Assembly: GCF_005887095.1 (NCBI RefSeq)
Contig: NZ_PNCI01000004.1
Location: forward strand, 1-64,000
Length of the DNA stretch: 64,000 nucleotides
Direction of reading: 5' to 3'
Origin: Pseudoalteromonas rubra
GTDB taxonomy: Bacteria > Pseudomonadota > Gammaproteobacteria > Enterobacterales > Alteromonadaceae
Part shown: in pieces, positions 1-8,417 of the stretch
How positions within the stretch are numbered: the first letter of the stretch is position 1
Layout of the letters: every line of letters begins with the position of its first letter
Position numbers and translations under genes: made by a program
Notes under the pieces: generated by a model
Seen by the model: the letters and a program-made list of their open reading frames with translations, nothing else
Database searches by the model: none
What the model was told of the DNA's origin: nothing

Positions 1-141
1 CTGTTCTTTGGCCAAACGCTCCGCTTCTTCTCGCGCAGCCTGCTCTTCGGCTAAGCGAGCGGCTTCTCGTTCAGCTTCTTGCTGTTTTTTGTCTGATTTT
101 CCGAACCCTAACCAGGATAGAATTTTGCTCTTTTTACCCAT
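1..141 (-). CDS. ftsY: FtsY, SRP receptor (N-terminal part, truncated by window edge)
   Basis: Only the first 47 codons are present; the gene runs off the left edge. The ATG is at 141-139. The visible part begins MGKKSKILSWLGFGKS and continues as a Glu/Ala/Arg-rich, coiled-coil-like stretch (QEAEREAARLAEEQ). This matches the start and acidic/charged A domain of gammaproteobacterial FtsY, the membrane-associated GTPase that receives signal recognition particle complexes at the inner membrane. The GTPase (NG) domain lies outside the window. The neighbour supports the call, because rsmD is commonly divergent from ftsY in Gammaproteobacteria. A different protein with a charged N-terminus cannot be excluded from 47 residues alone. 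Confidence 0.78.
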   Translation of the reverse strand, partial: MGKKSKILSWLGFGKSDKKQQEAEREAARLAEEQAAREEAERLAKEQ

Positions 142-204
142 AACTCGCTAAATACCGTTTTAGTGTGCAATCAAATTAGTGAGAACTTATTGACGCAGAT
201 AATC

Positions 205-253
205 CATGCGCATGAGCGCTCTGGTGGAAGACCTGACAGGCCATGTACATGGC
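205..253. repeat. Two perfect palindromes in the ftsY-rsmD divergent region
   Basis: The 285-base gap between ftsY and rsmD contains a 10-base palindrome CATGCGCATG at 205-214 and a 14-base palindrome GCCATGTACATGGC at 240-253. Their place between divergent genes would suit an operator, but no known regulator consensus is recognised. A possible sigma70 promoter for rsmD lies downstream of them, with TTGCTA at 364-369 and TATACT at 389-394; its spacing of 19 bases is long. Confidence 0.35.
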
Positions 254-426
254 TGATAACAAGCTCTGTCATTACTGGGGCGACAGTGTACCATGTTCCA
301 ATAGGATGAAAAATCACAGCTTAATGATATCTGTCTGATAACGGCACCAGGCAGCAATAAATCTTGCTATACACCTGCCCCGATGCGGTATACTGACTGC
401 TATCTTTTGCACGCAGTTGGTAAAAA

Positions 427-1005
427 ATGAGAAAGCAACAATCCAAAAAGCCAGTGTCAGGGCATATTCGTGTGATCAGTGGTCGATTTCGGGGTCGTAA
501 ATTACCGGTCAAAGACGTTGAAGGGCTCAGGCCAACCACCGACAGAGTCAAAGAAACCCTGTTCAATTGGCTAATGCAGGATGTCAGAGATGCCAAAGTA
601 TTAGATTGCTTTGCCGGTTCTGGTAGCCTCGGATTTGAGGCTTTATCACGATTTGCGCACAGCGCCAGCTTTTTCGAATTCGACAAACAAGTTGCCCAGC
701 AGCTGCAACAGAATATTGTTACCCTCAAGCTGGATAATGCCCAGGTCGAGCACGGTGACACCTTGGCCAGACTGGCCACAGAGGCGCCACACGCTTATGA
801 TCTGGTTTTTGTCGATCCGCCATTCAGGCGCGATATGGTGCAAACCAGCTGTGCTTTGCTCGAAACCAATCACTGGCTGAGCGAAGATGCTCTGATTTAT
901 GTCGAGTTTGAACGCGAAAGTACCCCTTCATTCCCTGAAAATTGGACCATTTTAAAGGAAAAGTTGGCGGGTCAGGTTTGTTGCCGACTCTTCCAGCGCA
1001 CTTAA
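427..1005 (+). CDS. rsmD: 16S rRNA (guanine966-N2)-methyltransferase RsmD
   Basis: This 192-residue protein has the usual RsmD length. It would methylate G966 of 16S rRNA in the small subunit, using S-adenosylmethionine. Visible motifs are an N-terminal RVISGRFRGRKLPV segment, the VKETLFNWL segment typical of the family, the SAM-binding loop VLDCFAGSGSLGFEALSR at about residues 58-75, and the catalytic DPPF (VFVDPPFRRD) at about 135-138. The gene starts at an ATG following an A-rich stretch, diverges from ftsY and is followed by 230 non-coding bases. Nothing looks unusual. Confidence 0.93.
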   Translation: MRKQQSKKPVSGHIRVISGRFRGRKLPVKDVEGLRPTTDRVKETLFNWLMQDVRDAKVLDCFAGSGSLGFEALSRFAHSASFFEFDKQVAQQLQQNIVTLKLDNAQVEHGDTLARLATEAPHAYDLVFVDPPFRRDMVQTSCALLETNHWLSEDALIYVEFERESTPSFPENWTILKEKLAGQVCCRLFQRT

Positions 1006-1092
1006 TTACTCAGCAATAACAAGACTAAATAGCTGAAATAATAGGCAGTTTAGTATAAATGCTCGTACCCAATCTCGTGTCGGGCTTCGGGC

Positions 1093-1121
1093 ATGACAGC
1101 TGCTGCAATTTTAACTATAAT
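1093..1121 (+). promoter_or_regulatory. Likely sigma70 promoter of rpsU
   Basis: ATGACA at 1093-1098 (-35) and a consensus TATAAT at 1116-1121 (-10) are separated by exactly 17 bases. They lie about 115 bases upstream of the rpsU start, giving a leader that contains the hairpin at 1134-1163. Confidence 0.6.
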
Positions 1122-1133
1122 TTGATCTTTACA

Positions 1134-1163
1134 TGCGGTGATGCTTCGGCTTACAATACCGCA
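1134..1163 (+). promoter_or_regulatory. Hairpin with T-run in the rpsU leader
   Basis: TGCGGT (1134-1139) can pair with ACCGCA (1158-1163) across an 18-base loop, and a T-run follows directly. It lies just downstream of the predicted rpsU promoter, so it may be an attenuator or autoregulatory leader structure. The stem is only 6 base pairs, so its function is uncertain. Confidence 0.3.
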
Positions 1164-1235
1164 CCATTTTTGAACCAATTGACCCTTTTTTGGTCGGTTA
1201 GAGCAAAGCTCACTAATTAGGTAGGTGAATTTTTA

Positions 1236-1451
1236 ATGCCAGTAATTAAAGTAAGAGAGAACGAACCGTTTGACGTAGCACTTCGTCGTTTCAAGCGTTC
1301 ATGTGAAAAAGCAGGTATCCTTTCAGAAGTTCGTCGTCGCGAGCACTATGAAAAGCCAACAGCTGAGCGTAAGCGCAAGAAAGCAGCTGCTGTAAAGCGT
1401 CACATGAAAAAGCTTTCTCGCGAAAACGCACGTCGCGTTAAATTATACTAA
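1236..1451 (+). CDS. rpsU: 30S ribosomal protein S21
   Basis: This 71-residue, strongly basic protein begins [20 protein letters not shown] and ends in an Arg/Lys-rich tail ([10 protein letters not shown]). That is the canonical S21 sequence and length. S21 sits on the 30S platform and helps base pairing between mRNA and the 16S 3' end. A good ribosome-binding sequence (AGGTAGGTG) precedes the ATG. It is the first gene of the macromolecular-synthesis cluster, here followed by yqeY and then dnaG and rpoD. Confidence 0.98.
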   Translation: MPVIKVRENEPFDVALRRFKRSCEKAGILSEVRRREHYEKPTAERKRKKAAAVKRHMKKLSRENARRVKLY

Positions 1452-1469
1452 TCGCTGCGAGTCTTGCAT

Positions 1470-1916
1470 ATGAGCCTGTTAGCTACGTTAAAAGACGCGC
1501 AAAAAGCAGCCATGAAAGCCAAAGACAAACCTCGTCTTACTGCTATTCGTGCTGCCCTTGCTGAAGTTAAGCAACGAGAAATCGATAACCAAACGACACT
1601 GGACGACGCAGGTATTACCTCTGTTTTAGTGAAGCTGGTAAAGCAACGCCGCGATTCTTATACTCAGTATAAAGACGCTGGCCGCGAAGACTTAGCCGAC
1701 GTAGAAGCTGGTGAGATCACTGTGCTGGAGTCCTTCTTACCTCAACCTTTGAGTGAAGAAGAGATAGCAACATTGATCGATTCTGCAATCGCCGATACCG
1801 GCGCCGCTGGCATGCAGGACATGGGCAAAGTAATGGGCGTGATTAAAGCAAAAGCTGAAGGTCGCGCTGATATGGGCAAAGTTTCAGGTTTAATTAAACA
1901 GAAGCTTAGCGCATAA
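1470..1916 (+). CDS. yqeY: GatB/YqeY domain protein
   Basis: This 148-residue protein resembles the YqeY family, which shares the tRNA-binding tail domain of amidotransferase subunit GatB. Its exact role is unknown. Visible signatures are the basic helical start (LKDAQKAAMKAKDK), KQRRDSYTQYKDAGREDLA, the FLPQPLSEEEI hinge, and the repeated MGKVMG and MGKVSG motifs near the C-terminus. I chose the ATG at 1470; a TTG two codons earlier (1464) is in frame but less likely. The gene lies only 18 bases after rpsU, so it is probably cotranscribed with it. A terminator-like hairpin follows and may limit read-through into dnaG. Confidence 0.9.
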   Translation: MSLLATLKDAQKAAMKAKDKPRLTAIRAALAEVKQREIDNQTTLDDAGITSVLVKLVKQRRDSYTQYKDAGREDLADVEAGEITVLESFLPQPLSEEEIATLIDSAIADTGAAGMQDMGKVMGVIKAKAEGRADMGKVSGLIKQKLSA

Positions 1917-1943
1917 GCCCCGCATCAAGTATGATTATAAGTA

Positions 1944-1969
1944 AACCGAGCCTAGCGCTCGGTTTCTTC
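1944..1969 (+). terminator. Intrinsic terminator/attenuator between yqeY and dnaG
   Basis: AACCGAGC (1944-1951), a 5-base loop and GCTCGGTT (1957-1964) form an 8-bp stem, followed by a pyrimidine-rich TTTCTTC tail. In E. coli a partial terminator separates rpsU from dnaG and lowers primase expression. This element is in the corresponding place, after the inserted yqeY. Confidence 0.7.
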
Positions 1970-1989
1970 GTCTAAGCGATAGGGTAAAA

Positions 1990-3747
1990 ATGGCAGGAAA
2001 AATTCCAAGACAATTTATTGACGACCTGTTGGCCAGAACCGACATCGTTGAATTAATCGATAACCGCATCGGTCTGAAAAAAGCCGGCAAAGATTATCAG
2101 GCCTGCTGCCCTTTTCATAACGAGAAATCTCCCTCTTTCACCGTCTCTCGTGACAAGCAGTTTTATCACTGCTTTGGCTGCGGTGCTAACGGCAACGCGA
2201 TTTCATTTTTAATGGAATACGACAAGCTGGAGTTTGTCGATGCCATCGAAGAACTGGCGGGACAATTCAGCCTGGAGATCCCCAGAGAACAAGGTCTGGG
2301 TGGGCCACAACGTAGCTTCGAAGAGAAAAAGTCCGACTACGATCTGATGCAGCAAACTGCGCGCTTTTATCAGCAGCAACTTAATCAGCATCAGAAATCC
2401 GCAGAGGTTAAAGCCTATATTTCTGGACGTGGCTTATCCCAGCAAACCATAGATAAGTTTCAGATGGGTTTTGCACCGCCCGAGTGGGATCAACTTATTC
2501 GCACGCTGGCACGCAACCCGGCTCAGCGTCAGCAGCTGGTTGAATTGAAACTCGCGACAGAAAAGTCACCGGGCCGTCAGTTTGACTTTTTCCGCGACCG
2601 ACTGATGTTCCCCATTCGTGACAAACGTGGTCGGGTGATCGCCTTCGGTGGTCGTGTTATGGGGCAAGATCAGGGACCCAAATATCTCAACTCGCCGGAA
2701 ACCCGAATTTTCCATAAAAGCTTTGAGCTATACGGCTTTTACGAAGCAAAACAGGCTCATCGCCAGCTTGCACAAGTGCTGATTGTCGAAGGGTATATGG
2801 ATGTCGTCGCCTTGTCGGAATATGGTATCGACTATGCGGTGGCAGCATTGGGCACAGCGACGACAGCAGAACACATGCAAACCTTATTTCGCAATACCGA
2901 TCAGGTGATCTGTTGTTACGATGGTGACCGCGCTGGTAAGGATGCCGCCTGGCGGGCACTTGAGCATGCCCTGCCCAACCTGAAAGACGGTAAGTCACTG
3001 CGCTTTGTGTTCCTCCCGGATGGCGAAGACCCGGATTCCTTAGTGCAAAAAGAGGGCAAAGACGCCTTTGAGCAACGCCTGGCAGAGGCTGAAGATTACA
3101 GCAAAGTACTGTTCGCTCGTTTATCAGAACAATGTGATTTAACCACAGATGCCGGCAAGGCCAAGCTACTCAGTGAAGCCCTGCCATTGGTGGAAAAAGT
3201 GCCCAGTGAGTATTACCAGGAGTCTTTGTTGACCACTCTGGCACGCTTAATCGGCCGCACCCGTGAGCAGCTTAGTGCCAAACTGGCGACACCGCGCAAA
3301 CAGCACGCCATAGAGCGTAAATTTAAAGTGACACCCATGCGTCGGGCCATTGGCCTGTTGTTGCAACATCCGAGTTTGGCATCTGTCGTTGAGCATTTAC
3401 CTGAGCTGGCAGAATTGCCCTTACCCGGTATGCGTCTGTTCCTGACGTTGCAGGCGACTTGCTTATCGCGACCCGATTATACCACTGCGCATATTCTTGA
3501 AGCTTTTAGGGACACACCGGAATACTCAGCGCTGAACAAGCTGGCTACCTGGCAGCATAATATCGATGAAGAAAAGCTGGTTGATGAATTTAAAAATACT
3601 TTTCAGTTTATTGAAGATCAGTGTTTAAATTTGCGCCTTGAGACCTTATTAATAAAAGACAAAACCGAAGGCTTAAATAGCGATGAACGACTGGAATGCG
3701 CGCTCCTGACCCAAGCGTTAGGTGCGCGAAGAACTGGTCAAAAATAA
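1990..3747 (+). CDS. dnaG: DNA primase DnaG
   Basis: This 585-residue protein has the expected primase length and synthesises RNA primers at the replication fork. The N-terminal CHC2 zinc-binding domain is intact: [12 protein letters not shown] at about residues 38-49 and HCFGCG at about 60-65. The catalytic core contains the [22 protein letters not shown] motif at about 201-222. The TOPRIM domain has VEGYMDV at about 262-268 and [13 protein letters not shown] at about 307-319. The divergent C-terminal region (about 440-585) should bind the helicase DnaB. The last codons overlap the -35/-10 region of the rpoD promoter, so the two genes can be expressed separately. Confidence 0.97.
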   Translation: MAGKIPRQFIDDLLARTDIVELIDNRIGLKKAGKDYQACCPFHNEKSPSFTVSRDKQFYHCFGCGANGNAISFLMEYDKLEFVDAIEELAGQFSLEIPREQGLGGPQRSFEEKKSDYDLMQQTARFYQQQLNQHQKSAEVKAYISGRGLSQQTIDKFQMGFAPPEWDQLIRTLARNPAQRQQLVELKLATEKSPGRQFDFFRDRLMFPIRDKRGRVIAFGGRVMGQDQGPKYLNSPETRIFHKSFELYGFYEAKQAHRQLAQVLIVEGYMDVVALSEYGIDYAVAALGTATTAEHMQTLFRNTDQVICCYDGDRAGKDAAWRALEHALPNLKDGKSLRFVFLPDGEDPDSLVQKEGKDAFEQRLAEAEDYSKVLFARLSEQCDLTTDAGKAKLLSEALPLVEKVPSEYYQESLLTTLARLIGRTREQLSAKLATPRKQHAIERKFKVTPMRRAIGLLLQHPSLASVVEHLPELAELPLPGMRLFLTLQATCLSRPDYTTAHILEAFRDTPEYSALNKLATWQHNIDEEKLVDEFKNTFQFIEDQCLNLRLETLLIKDKTEGLNSDERLECALLTQALGARRTGQK

Positions 3748-3763
3748 TTTTTGCTGTTATAAT
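3735..3763 (+). promoter_or_regulatory. Extended -10 sigma70 promoter for rpoD, overlapping the end of dnaG
   Basis: TGGTCA at 3735-3740 and TATAAT at 3758-3763 are 17 bases apart. A TG at 3755-3756, one base before the -10, gives the perfect extended -10 sequence TGTTATAAT. The dnaG stop codon (3745-3747) lies inside the spacer. The start point would leave a leader of about 80 bases before the rpoD ATG at 3851. Confidence 0.68.
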
Positions 3764-3850
3764 GTTCTATTCACTGCGTCAACCAAAATAGTGTGGTTTT
3801 TAGCTGACGCCCGTTGTAACAACTTTATCAGAGTGGAAGCAATAATCTCT

Positions 3851-5695
3851 ATGGATCAATCTCCTCAGTCACAACTCAAACTTCTGATTCAGAAAGGTAA
3901 AGAGCAAGGTTACTTAACTTTTGCAGAAGTTAACGATCATCTTCCACAAGACATCATAGATTCGGATCAAGTAGAAGATATCATTAGCATGATCAATGAT
4001 ATGGGTATCCAGGTAGCAGAATCTGCACCGGACGCCGATGAACTGATGATGCAGGAAACCACGACCGACGAGGATGCAGCCGAAGCAGCGGCTGCCGCAT
4101 TGGCAACGGTAGAAAAAGAAATCGGCAGAACCACAGATCCCGTGCGTATGTACATGCGCGAAATGGGCACGGTTGAACTGCTGACTCGTGAGGGCGAAAT
4201 CCAAATCGCTAAGCGAATTGAAGAGGGGATTAATCAGGTACAGATCTCTGTTGCCGAATATCCCGAAGCAATTACCTACCTGCTTGAACAATGGGACAAA
4301 TACGAAGCCGAAGAGATGCGCTTAAGCGACATCGTTTCTGGTTTCTTTGACTCGTTAGAAGACGATGAAGCCCCGATTTCAGCAACACACATCGGTTCAG
4401 AGCTAAGCGAAGAAGACTTAGACGATGAAGACGATGATGGTGATGAAGACGACGACGATTCAGAAGATGCAGACACAGGCCCGGATCCTGAAATTGCACG
4501 CGAGCACTTCGAAGAATTAAGAACCCTGTACAACAACGCACGTAAGTGCTTTGAAGTAAAAGGTCGTGCACACCCGGACTCTCAAGCGGCCATCGCCGAG
4601 ATTGGCGAGCTGTTCCGTAAGTTCAAGCTGGTTCCAAAACAGTTTGACCGCATGGTAAATAACATGCGCGACATGATGGATCGCGTTCGTGTACAAGAAC
4701 GTATCATCATGAAGCAAGCTGTTCAGATTGCAAAGCTGCCGAAGAAAACTTTCATCAAGCACTTTGCTAATAATGAAACAGACATGGCCTGGGTGGATGC
4801 AGAAATTGCCGCAGGTGACAAACACTCAGCTAAACTGGCAGACGTTAAGCCAGAAATCGAACGCTGTGTGAACAAGTTAACTGCCATTGAAGAAAGCACT
4901 GGCCTGAGCATTGAGCGTATTAAAGACATCAACCGCCGCATGAGCATTGGTGAGGCCAAAGCCCGCCGTGCGAAAAAAGAGATGGTTGAAGCCAACTTAC
5001 GTCTGGTTATCTCAATTGCCAAAAAGTACACCAACCGTGGCCTGCAATTTTTGGATCTAATCCAGGAAGGTAACATAGGTCTGATGAAAGCGGTTGATAA
5101 ATTCGAATACCGCCGTGGTTACAAGTTCTCGACTTATGCAACCTGGTGGATCCGTCAGGCAATTACCCGCTCTATTGCGGATCAGGCGCGTACTATTCGT
5201 ATTCCGGTACACATGATAGAAACGATCAACAAATTGAATCGTATCTCTCGTCAAATGCTACAGGAAATGGGTCGTGAGCCCAGCCCGGAAGAGCTGGCAG
5301 AGCGCATGATGATGCCAGAAGACAAGATCCGTAAAGTGCTGAAAATTGCCAAAGAGCCTATCTCCATGGAAACCCCAATCGGTGATGATGAAGATTCGCA
5401 TCTGGGTGATTTCATTGAAGACACGACAATTGAGTCGCCAGTGGATTCAGCCACTATGGAGAGCTTACGTGGTGCCACCAATGAAGTACTTGCTGGCCTG
5501 ACGGCACGTGAGGCCAAGGTACTACGCATGCGTTTCGGTATCGACATGAACACCGACCATACTCTGGAAGAAGTAGGTAAGCAATTTGACGTGACACGTG
5601 AACGTATCCGTCAGATTGAAGCGAAGGCTTTGCGTAAGCTTCGCCACCCTTCACGCTCTGACTTACTGAAGAGCTTCCTGGATGTGAAAGGCTAA
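3851..5695 (+). CDS. rpoD: RNA polymerase primary sigma factor RpoD (sigma-70)
   Basis: This 614-residue protein is almost exactly the E. coli length. The start ATG at 3851 gives [20 protein letters not shown], the standard beginning of region 1.1; an in-frame extension upstream overlaps the promoter and dnaG and is not used. Visible regions are 1.2 ([14 protein letters not shown], about residues 93-106), a non-conserved region carrying a very acidic tract (about 184-208), 2.1-2.4 ([27 protein letters not shown] to [17 protein letters not shown]), 3 ([13 protein letters not shown]) and 4.2 ([28 protein letters not shown]). It directs core polymerase to housekeeping promoters. A strong terminator follows. 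Confidence 0.98.
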   Translation: MDQSPQSQLKLLIQKGKEQGYLTFAEVNDHLPQDIIDSDQVEDIISMINDMGIQVAESAPDADELMMQETTTDEDAAEAAAAALATVEKEIGRTTDPVRMYMREMGTVELLTREGEIQIAKRIEEGINQVQISVAEYPEAITYLLEQWDKYEAEEMRLSDIVSGFFDSLEDDEAPISATHIGSELSEEDLDDEDDDGDEDDDDSEDADTGPDPEIAREHFEELRTLYNNARKCFEVKGRAHPDSQAAIAEIGELFRKFKLVPKQFDRMVNNMRDMMDRVRVQERIIMKQAVQIAKLPKKTFIKHFANNETDMAWVDAEIAAGDKHSAKLADVKPEIERCVNKLTAIEESTGLSIERIKDINRRMSIGEAKARRAKKEMVEANLRLVISIAKKYTNRGLQFLDLIQEGNIGLMKAVDKFEYRRGYKFSTYATWWIRQAITRSIADQARTIRIPVHMIETINKLNRISRQMLQEMGREPSPEELAERMMMPEDKIRKVLKIAKEPISMETPIGDDEDSHLGDFIEDTTIESPVDSATMESLRGATNEVLAGLTAREAKVLRMRFGIDMNTDHTLEEVGKQFDVTRERIRQIEAKALRKLRHPSRSDLLKSFLDVKG

Positions 5696-5714
5696 GCGCC
5701 CATTCAAAATCATC

Positions 5715-5739
5715 AAAGGCCGCATTTGCGGCCTTTTTA
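5715..5739 (+). terminator. Intrinsic terminator of rpoD
   Basis: AAAGGCCGC and GCGGCCTTT, with a loop of about 4 bases, form a G+C-rich stem ending in a run of five T (5734-5738). It begins 19 bases after the rpoD stop. Confidence 0.88.
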
Positions 5740-5785
5740 GTTTACTCTGGGATCGATAGACCCGATTTATAAATAGGTAACAACT

Positions 5786-6658
5786 ATGGCTTGGATCCAG
5801 ATCCGCATTGATGCCGACAAAAACAGCGCCGACCATTACAGCGATCTGCTGATGGAGATCGGCTGCCCGTCCGTCACCTATATTGACGGACAAAACAACC
5901 CCATCTATGAGCCTAAGCCCGGTGAAGTGCTGCTTTGGCCGCAAACCATAGTGATTGGCTTGTTTGAGGCCAACCACGATATGCAGGCGGTTGTCGACTA
6001 CCTGAAGACCGCCAGTGATGCCCCACTTAAATACAAGCTGGAGCAGCTCGAAGACAAAGACTGGGAACGCGAGTGGATGGATAACTTCCACCCGATCAAA
6101 TTTGGTGAGCGTTTGTGGATCTGCCCGAGCTGGCGCGACGTGCCGGATCCGGATGCCGTCAATGTACTACTCGACCCAGGCCTCGCCTTCGGTACAGGTA
6201 CCCATGCCACCACAGCGTTATGTCTGAAATGGCTGGAGCAACAGGACCTCAGTGGTAAAACTGTGGTCGACTTTGGTTGTGGTTCAGGGATCCTGGGGAT
6301 CGCAGCGATCAAACTGGGCGCAGAGCGGGTGATCGGCATCGACATCGATCCACAGGCTTTGGTTGCCAGCCGAGACAATGCTGCACGCAATGGCGTAGCC
6401 GATCAGCTGGAAGTGTATTTACCTGAGAACCAACCTGATTTCTCTGCGGATATTGTAGTCGCAAATATCCTGGCACAGCCGCTCAGAGAGCTCCATGAAG
6501 TGATCCTCGGATTCCTTAAACCTGGCGGCGAAATTGCCATGTCAGGCATTCTGGAAGAACAGGCGCAATCGGTTGCCGATGTCTATGCCCCTTTCCTTGC
6601 ACTTGACGCCATTGCTCAGGAAGGCGAATGGACCCGAGTGAGCGGAAAAAAAGGTTAG
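5786..6658 (+). CDS. prmA: Ribosomal protein L11 methyltransferase PrmA
   Basis: This 290-residue protein is the usual PrmA length. It trimethylates ribosomal protein L11. The N-terminal L11-recognition domain starts [20 protein letters not shown]. The C-terminal Rossmann methyltransferase has the SAM loop [20 protein letters not shown] (about residues 160-179), the acidic IGIDIDPQA segment and the NIL-type catalytic motif [14 protein letters not shown] (about 225-238). It also contains the family segment [14 protein letters not shown]. It precedes dusB-fis, the standard gammaproteobacterial order, but a strong terminator separates it from them. Confidence 0.97.
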   Translation: MAWIQIRIDADKNSADHYSDLLMEIGCPSVTYIDGQNNPIYEPKPGEVLLWPQTIVIGLFEANHDMQAVVDYLKTASDAPLKYKLEQLEDKDWEREWMDNFHPIKFGERLWICPSWRDVPDPDAVNVLLDPGLAFGTGTHATTALCLKWLEQQDLSGKTVVDFGCGSGILGIAAIKLGAERVIGIDIDPQALVASRDNAARNGVADQLEVYLPENQPDFSADIVVANILAQPLRELHEVILGFLKPGGEIAMSGILEEQAQSVADVYAPFLALDAIAQEGEWTRVSGKKG

Positions 6659-6669
6659 TGCCTTATCAC

Positions 6670-6707
6670 GCGTAAAGCCCTTAGTTAACAGGCTTTACGC
6701 ATTTTTT
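6670..6707 (+). terminator. Intrinsic terminator of prmA
   Basis: GCGTAAAGCC (6670-6679) and GGCTTTACGC (6691-6700) form a perfect 10-bp stem with an 11-base loop, followed by A and six T (6702-6707). Confidence 0.88.
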
Positions 6708-6838
6708 ACAGTGCTCCCTTTACCTCATCAAAATGAAAAGCGGTTAATTTTAAAACAATTCTGACCTTCAGTCAGTTTGTTATGAAAAGTCAACCCGTCA
6801 AGCTCAAAAAAAAAGCACTTATGTTCAATTTATAGCCT

Positions 6839-6866
6839 TTGATTTTTGCAAAAAAAACCGTAAACT
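6839..6866 (+). promoter_or_regulatory. Predicted growth-rate-controlled promoter of dusB-fis
   Basis: TTGATT (6839-6844) and TAAACT (6861-6866) are 16 bases apart. The bases just downstream (TAGCGCCCC) form a G+C-rich discriminator like that of stringently controlled rRNA and fis promoters. The leader has an imperfect GCCCCTT/AAGAGGC hairpin just before the GTG start of dusB. A-rich tracts upstream (6807-6859) may act as UP-element-like DNA. Confidence 0.5.
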
Positions 6867-6900
6867 TAGCGCCCCTTGAAAAGAGGCGGATTGAACTGCA

Positions 6901-7872
6901 GTGCGTATTGGTCCTTACCAACTTGAAAACAACTTAATGGTCGCGCCAATGGCGGGGATCACCGACAGACCTTTCAGACAATTGTGTCGGCGCTTAGGTG
7001 CAGGACTGGCGGTGTCAGAAATGTTGTCTTCAAATCCTAAGGTATGGAAAACCGATAAGTCGATGAACCGCATGGATCACAGTGGTGAATCGGGTATCCG
7101 TTCTGTGCAAATTGCCGGAGCAGATCCCGAGTTGATGGCACAGGCCGCACAGTTCAATGTCAGCAATGGCGCGCAGATCATAGATATCAATATGGGCTGC
7201 CCCGCTAAGAAAGTGAATAAAAAGCTGGCAGGCTCAGCACTATTGCAATATCCGGAACTAGTGGAAGAGATAGTTCAGGCTGTGGTCAACGCAGTCGATG
7301 TCCCGGTCACGCTAAAGATCCGTACAGGATGGGATCCGGAAAATCGCAATGGTATTGAGATTGCCCGTATTGCCGAACGTAATGGCATTGCTTCTTTAGC
7401 CGTACATGGACGCACCCGTGCATGTATGTATAAAGGCGAAGCCGAGTATGCCACGATCAAAGCGATCAAGGCGGCGGTTGGCATTCCTGTTGTGGCTAAT
7501 GGGGATATAGATTCTCCACAAAAAGCCAAACAGGTGCTGGAATTTACGGGCGCAGATGCCATCATGATTGGTCGAGCAGCCCAAGGTCGTCCCTGGATTT
7601 TCCGGGAGATAGACCATTACTTGCGTACTGGAGAAACGCTTGCAGCCCCGGAGTTATCCGAGGTTCGCAGCATTTTGATGGAGCACTTAGTGAACCTTCA
7701 TCAATTCTACGGTATGCCAATGGGTGTACGCATCGCACGCAAACATGTGTCCTGGTATTTGCAGGCCCATGACCAAGAAGGTCAATTTAGGCGAGTATTC
7801 AATGCGCTGGACGATGCCACTGAGCAGGTCGAGACATTAGAACACTATTTTGAAACACTAGCAGCTAACTAA
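6901..7872 (+). CDS. dusB: tRNA-dihydrouridine synthase DusB
   Basis: This 323-residue flavoprotein reduces specific uridines in the tRNA D-loop, using FMN and NADPH. It starts with GTG at 6901: the encoded [22 protein letters not shown] aligns with the conserved beginning of DusB. Other signatures are [11 protein letters not shown] (about residues 98-108), with the catalytic Cys in [14 protein letters not shown], the HGRTR segment that contacts FMN and tRNA, and ANGDIDS and [14 protein letters not shown] near the C-terminus. Fis follows 15 bases downstream, so the pair forms the classic dusB-fis operon. Confidence 0.96.
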   Translation: MRIGPYQLENNLMVAPMAGITDRPFRQLCRRLGAGLAVSEMLSSNPKVWKTDKSMNRMDHSGESGIRSVQIAGADPELMAQAAQFNVSNGAQIIDINMGCPAKKVNKKLAGSALLQYPELVEEIVQAVVNAVDVPVTLKIRTGWDPENRNGIEIARIAERNGIASLAVHGRTRACMYKGEAEYATIKAIKAAVGIPVVANGDIDSPQKAKQVLEFTGADAIMIGRAAQGRPWIFREIDHYLRTGETLAAPELSEVRSILMEHLVNLHQFYGMPMGVRIARKHVSWYLQAHDQEGQFRRVFNALDDATEQVETLEHYFETLAAN

Positions 7873-7887
7873 GAAAGAGACATAAAG

Positions 7888-8178
7888 ATGTTCGAACAAA
7901 ATGTGACTTCTCCATTTATCACTAACGCTCATGTTCAGTCACAAGAGAAACCGCAACCACTTCGCGATGCAGTGAAAAAAGCTGTACACCACTACCTGAA
8001 ACAGCTTAACGGTCAGGACGTACAAGACGTTTATGAGTTGGTTCTTTCTGAGCTTGAAGCACCACTACTTGAAGAAGTAATGACTTACACACGTGGTAAC
8101 CAAACTCGTGCTGCCATCTTACTGGGTATCAACCGTGGTACACTGCGTAAGAAACTGAAAAAGTACGGCATGAACTAA
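7888..8178 (+). CDS. fis: DNA-binding protein Fis
   Basis: This 96-residue protein (E. coli Fis has 98) is a nucleoid-associated dimeric protein that bends DNA and activates rRNA promoters. The N-terminal beta-hairpin region is followed by long helices ([35 protein letters not shown]) and the C-terminal helix-turn-helix [20 protein letters not shown], which is the most conserved part of the family. AAAGAGA upstream of the ATG serves as ribosome-binding site. Expression is from the dusB promoter, whose G+C-rich discriminator suggests growth-rate control. Confidence 0.98.
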   Translation: MFEQNVTSPFITNAHVQSQEKPQPLRDAVKKAVHHYLKQLNGQDVQDVYELVLSELEAPLLEEVMTYTRGNQTRAAILLGINRGTLRKKLKKYGMN

Positions 8179-8197
8179 TCTGTTCCTGTTAAAATTG

Positions 8198-8224
8198 AAA
8201 AAAGCACCTGCGGGTGCTTTTTTT
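8198..8224 (+). terminator. Intrinsic terminator of dusB-fis
   Basis: AAAAAAGCACC (8198-8208), loop TGCG and GGTGCTTTTTT (8213-8223) form an 11-bp stem ending in seven T. It lies 20 bases after the fis stop. Confidence 0.9.
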
Positions 8225-8330
8225 GTTTCCCCTACTCTCTGGCATATTGTTGCTGTAAACAAAACACTTACCAGCAATTAAAGACACACAGCGAAAAGCA
8301 ACTCTGTTTTTCTCAATCTCACTCACGCAT

Positions 8331-8346
8331 TTTCAATCGTTTTCTG
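8331..8346 (+). promoter_or_regulatory. Possible PurR-type operator upstream of purH
   Basis: The 16 bases at 8331-8346 contain CAATCGTTTTC, which matches the central part of the PurR operator consensus (CAANCGNTTNC) at every defined base; the outer positions match poorly. A TAAAAT -10-like hexamer at 8360-8365 lies just downstream, so bound repressor would cover the -35 region. The position before purH fits regulation by purine repression, but the match is partial. Confidence 0.38.
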
Positions 8347-8417
8347 AGCCAAGTTAGGCTAAAATACAGCACTTCTAAGCTAGCCCTTAACTTATCATTG
8401 AGGAAACCTGAACCATC

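Noticed and set aside
3722..3850. In-frame 43-codon N-terminal extension of rpoD
   Set aside because: It overlaps the end of dnaG and the predicted rpoD promoter. The standard sigma-70 N-terminus begins at 3851.
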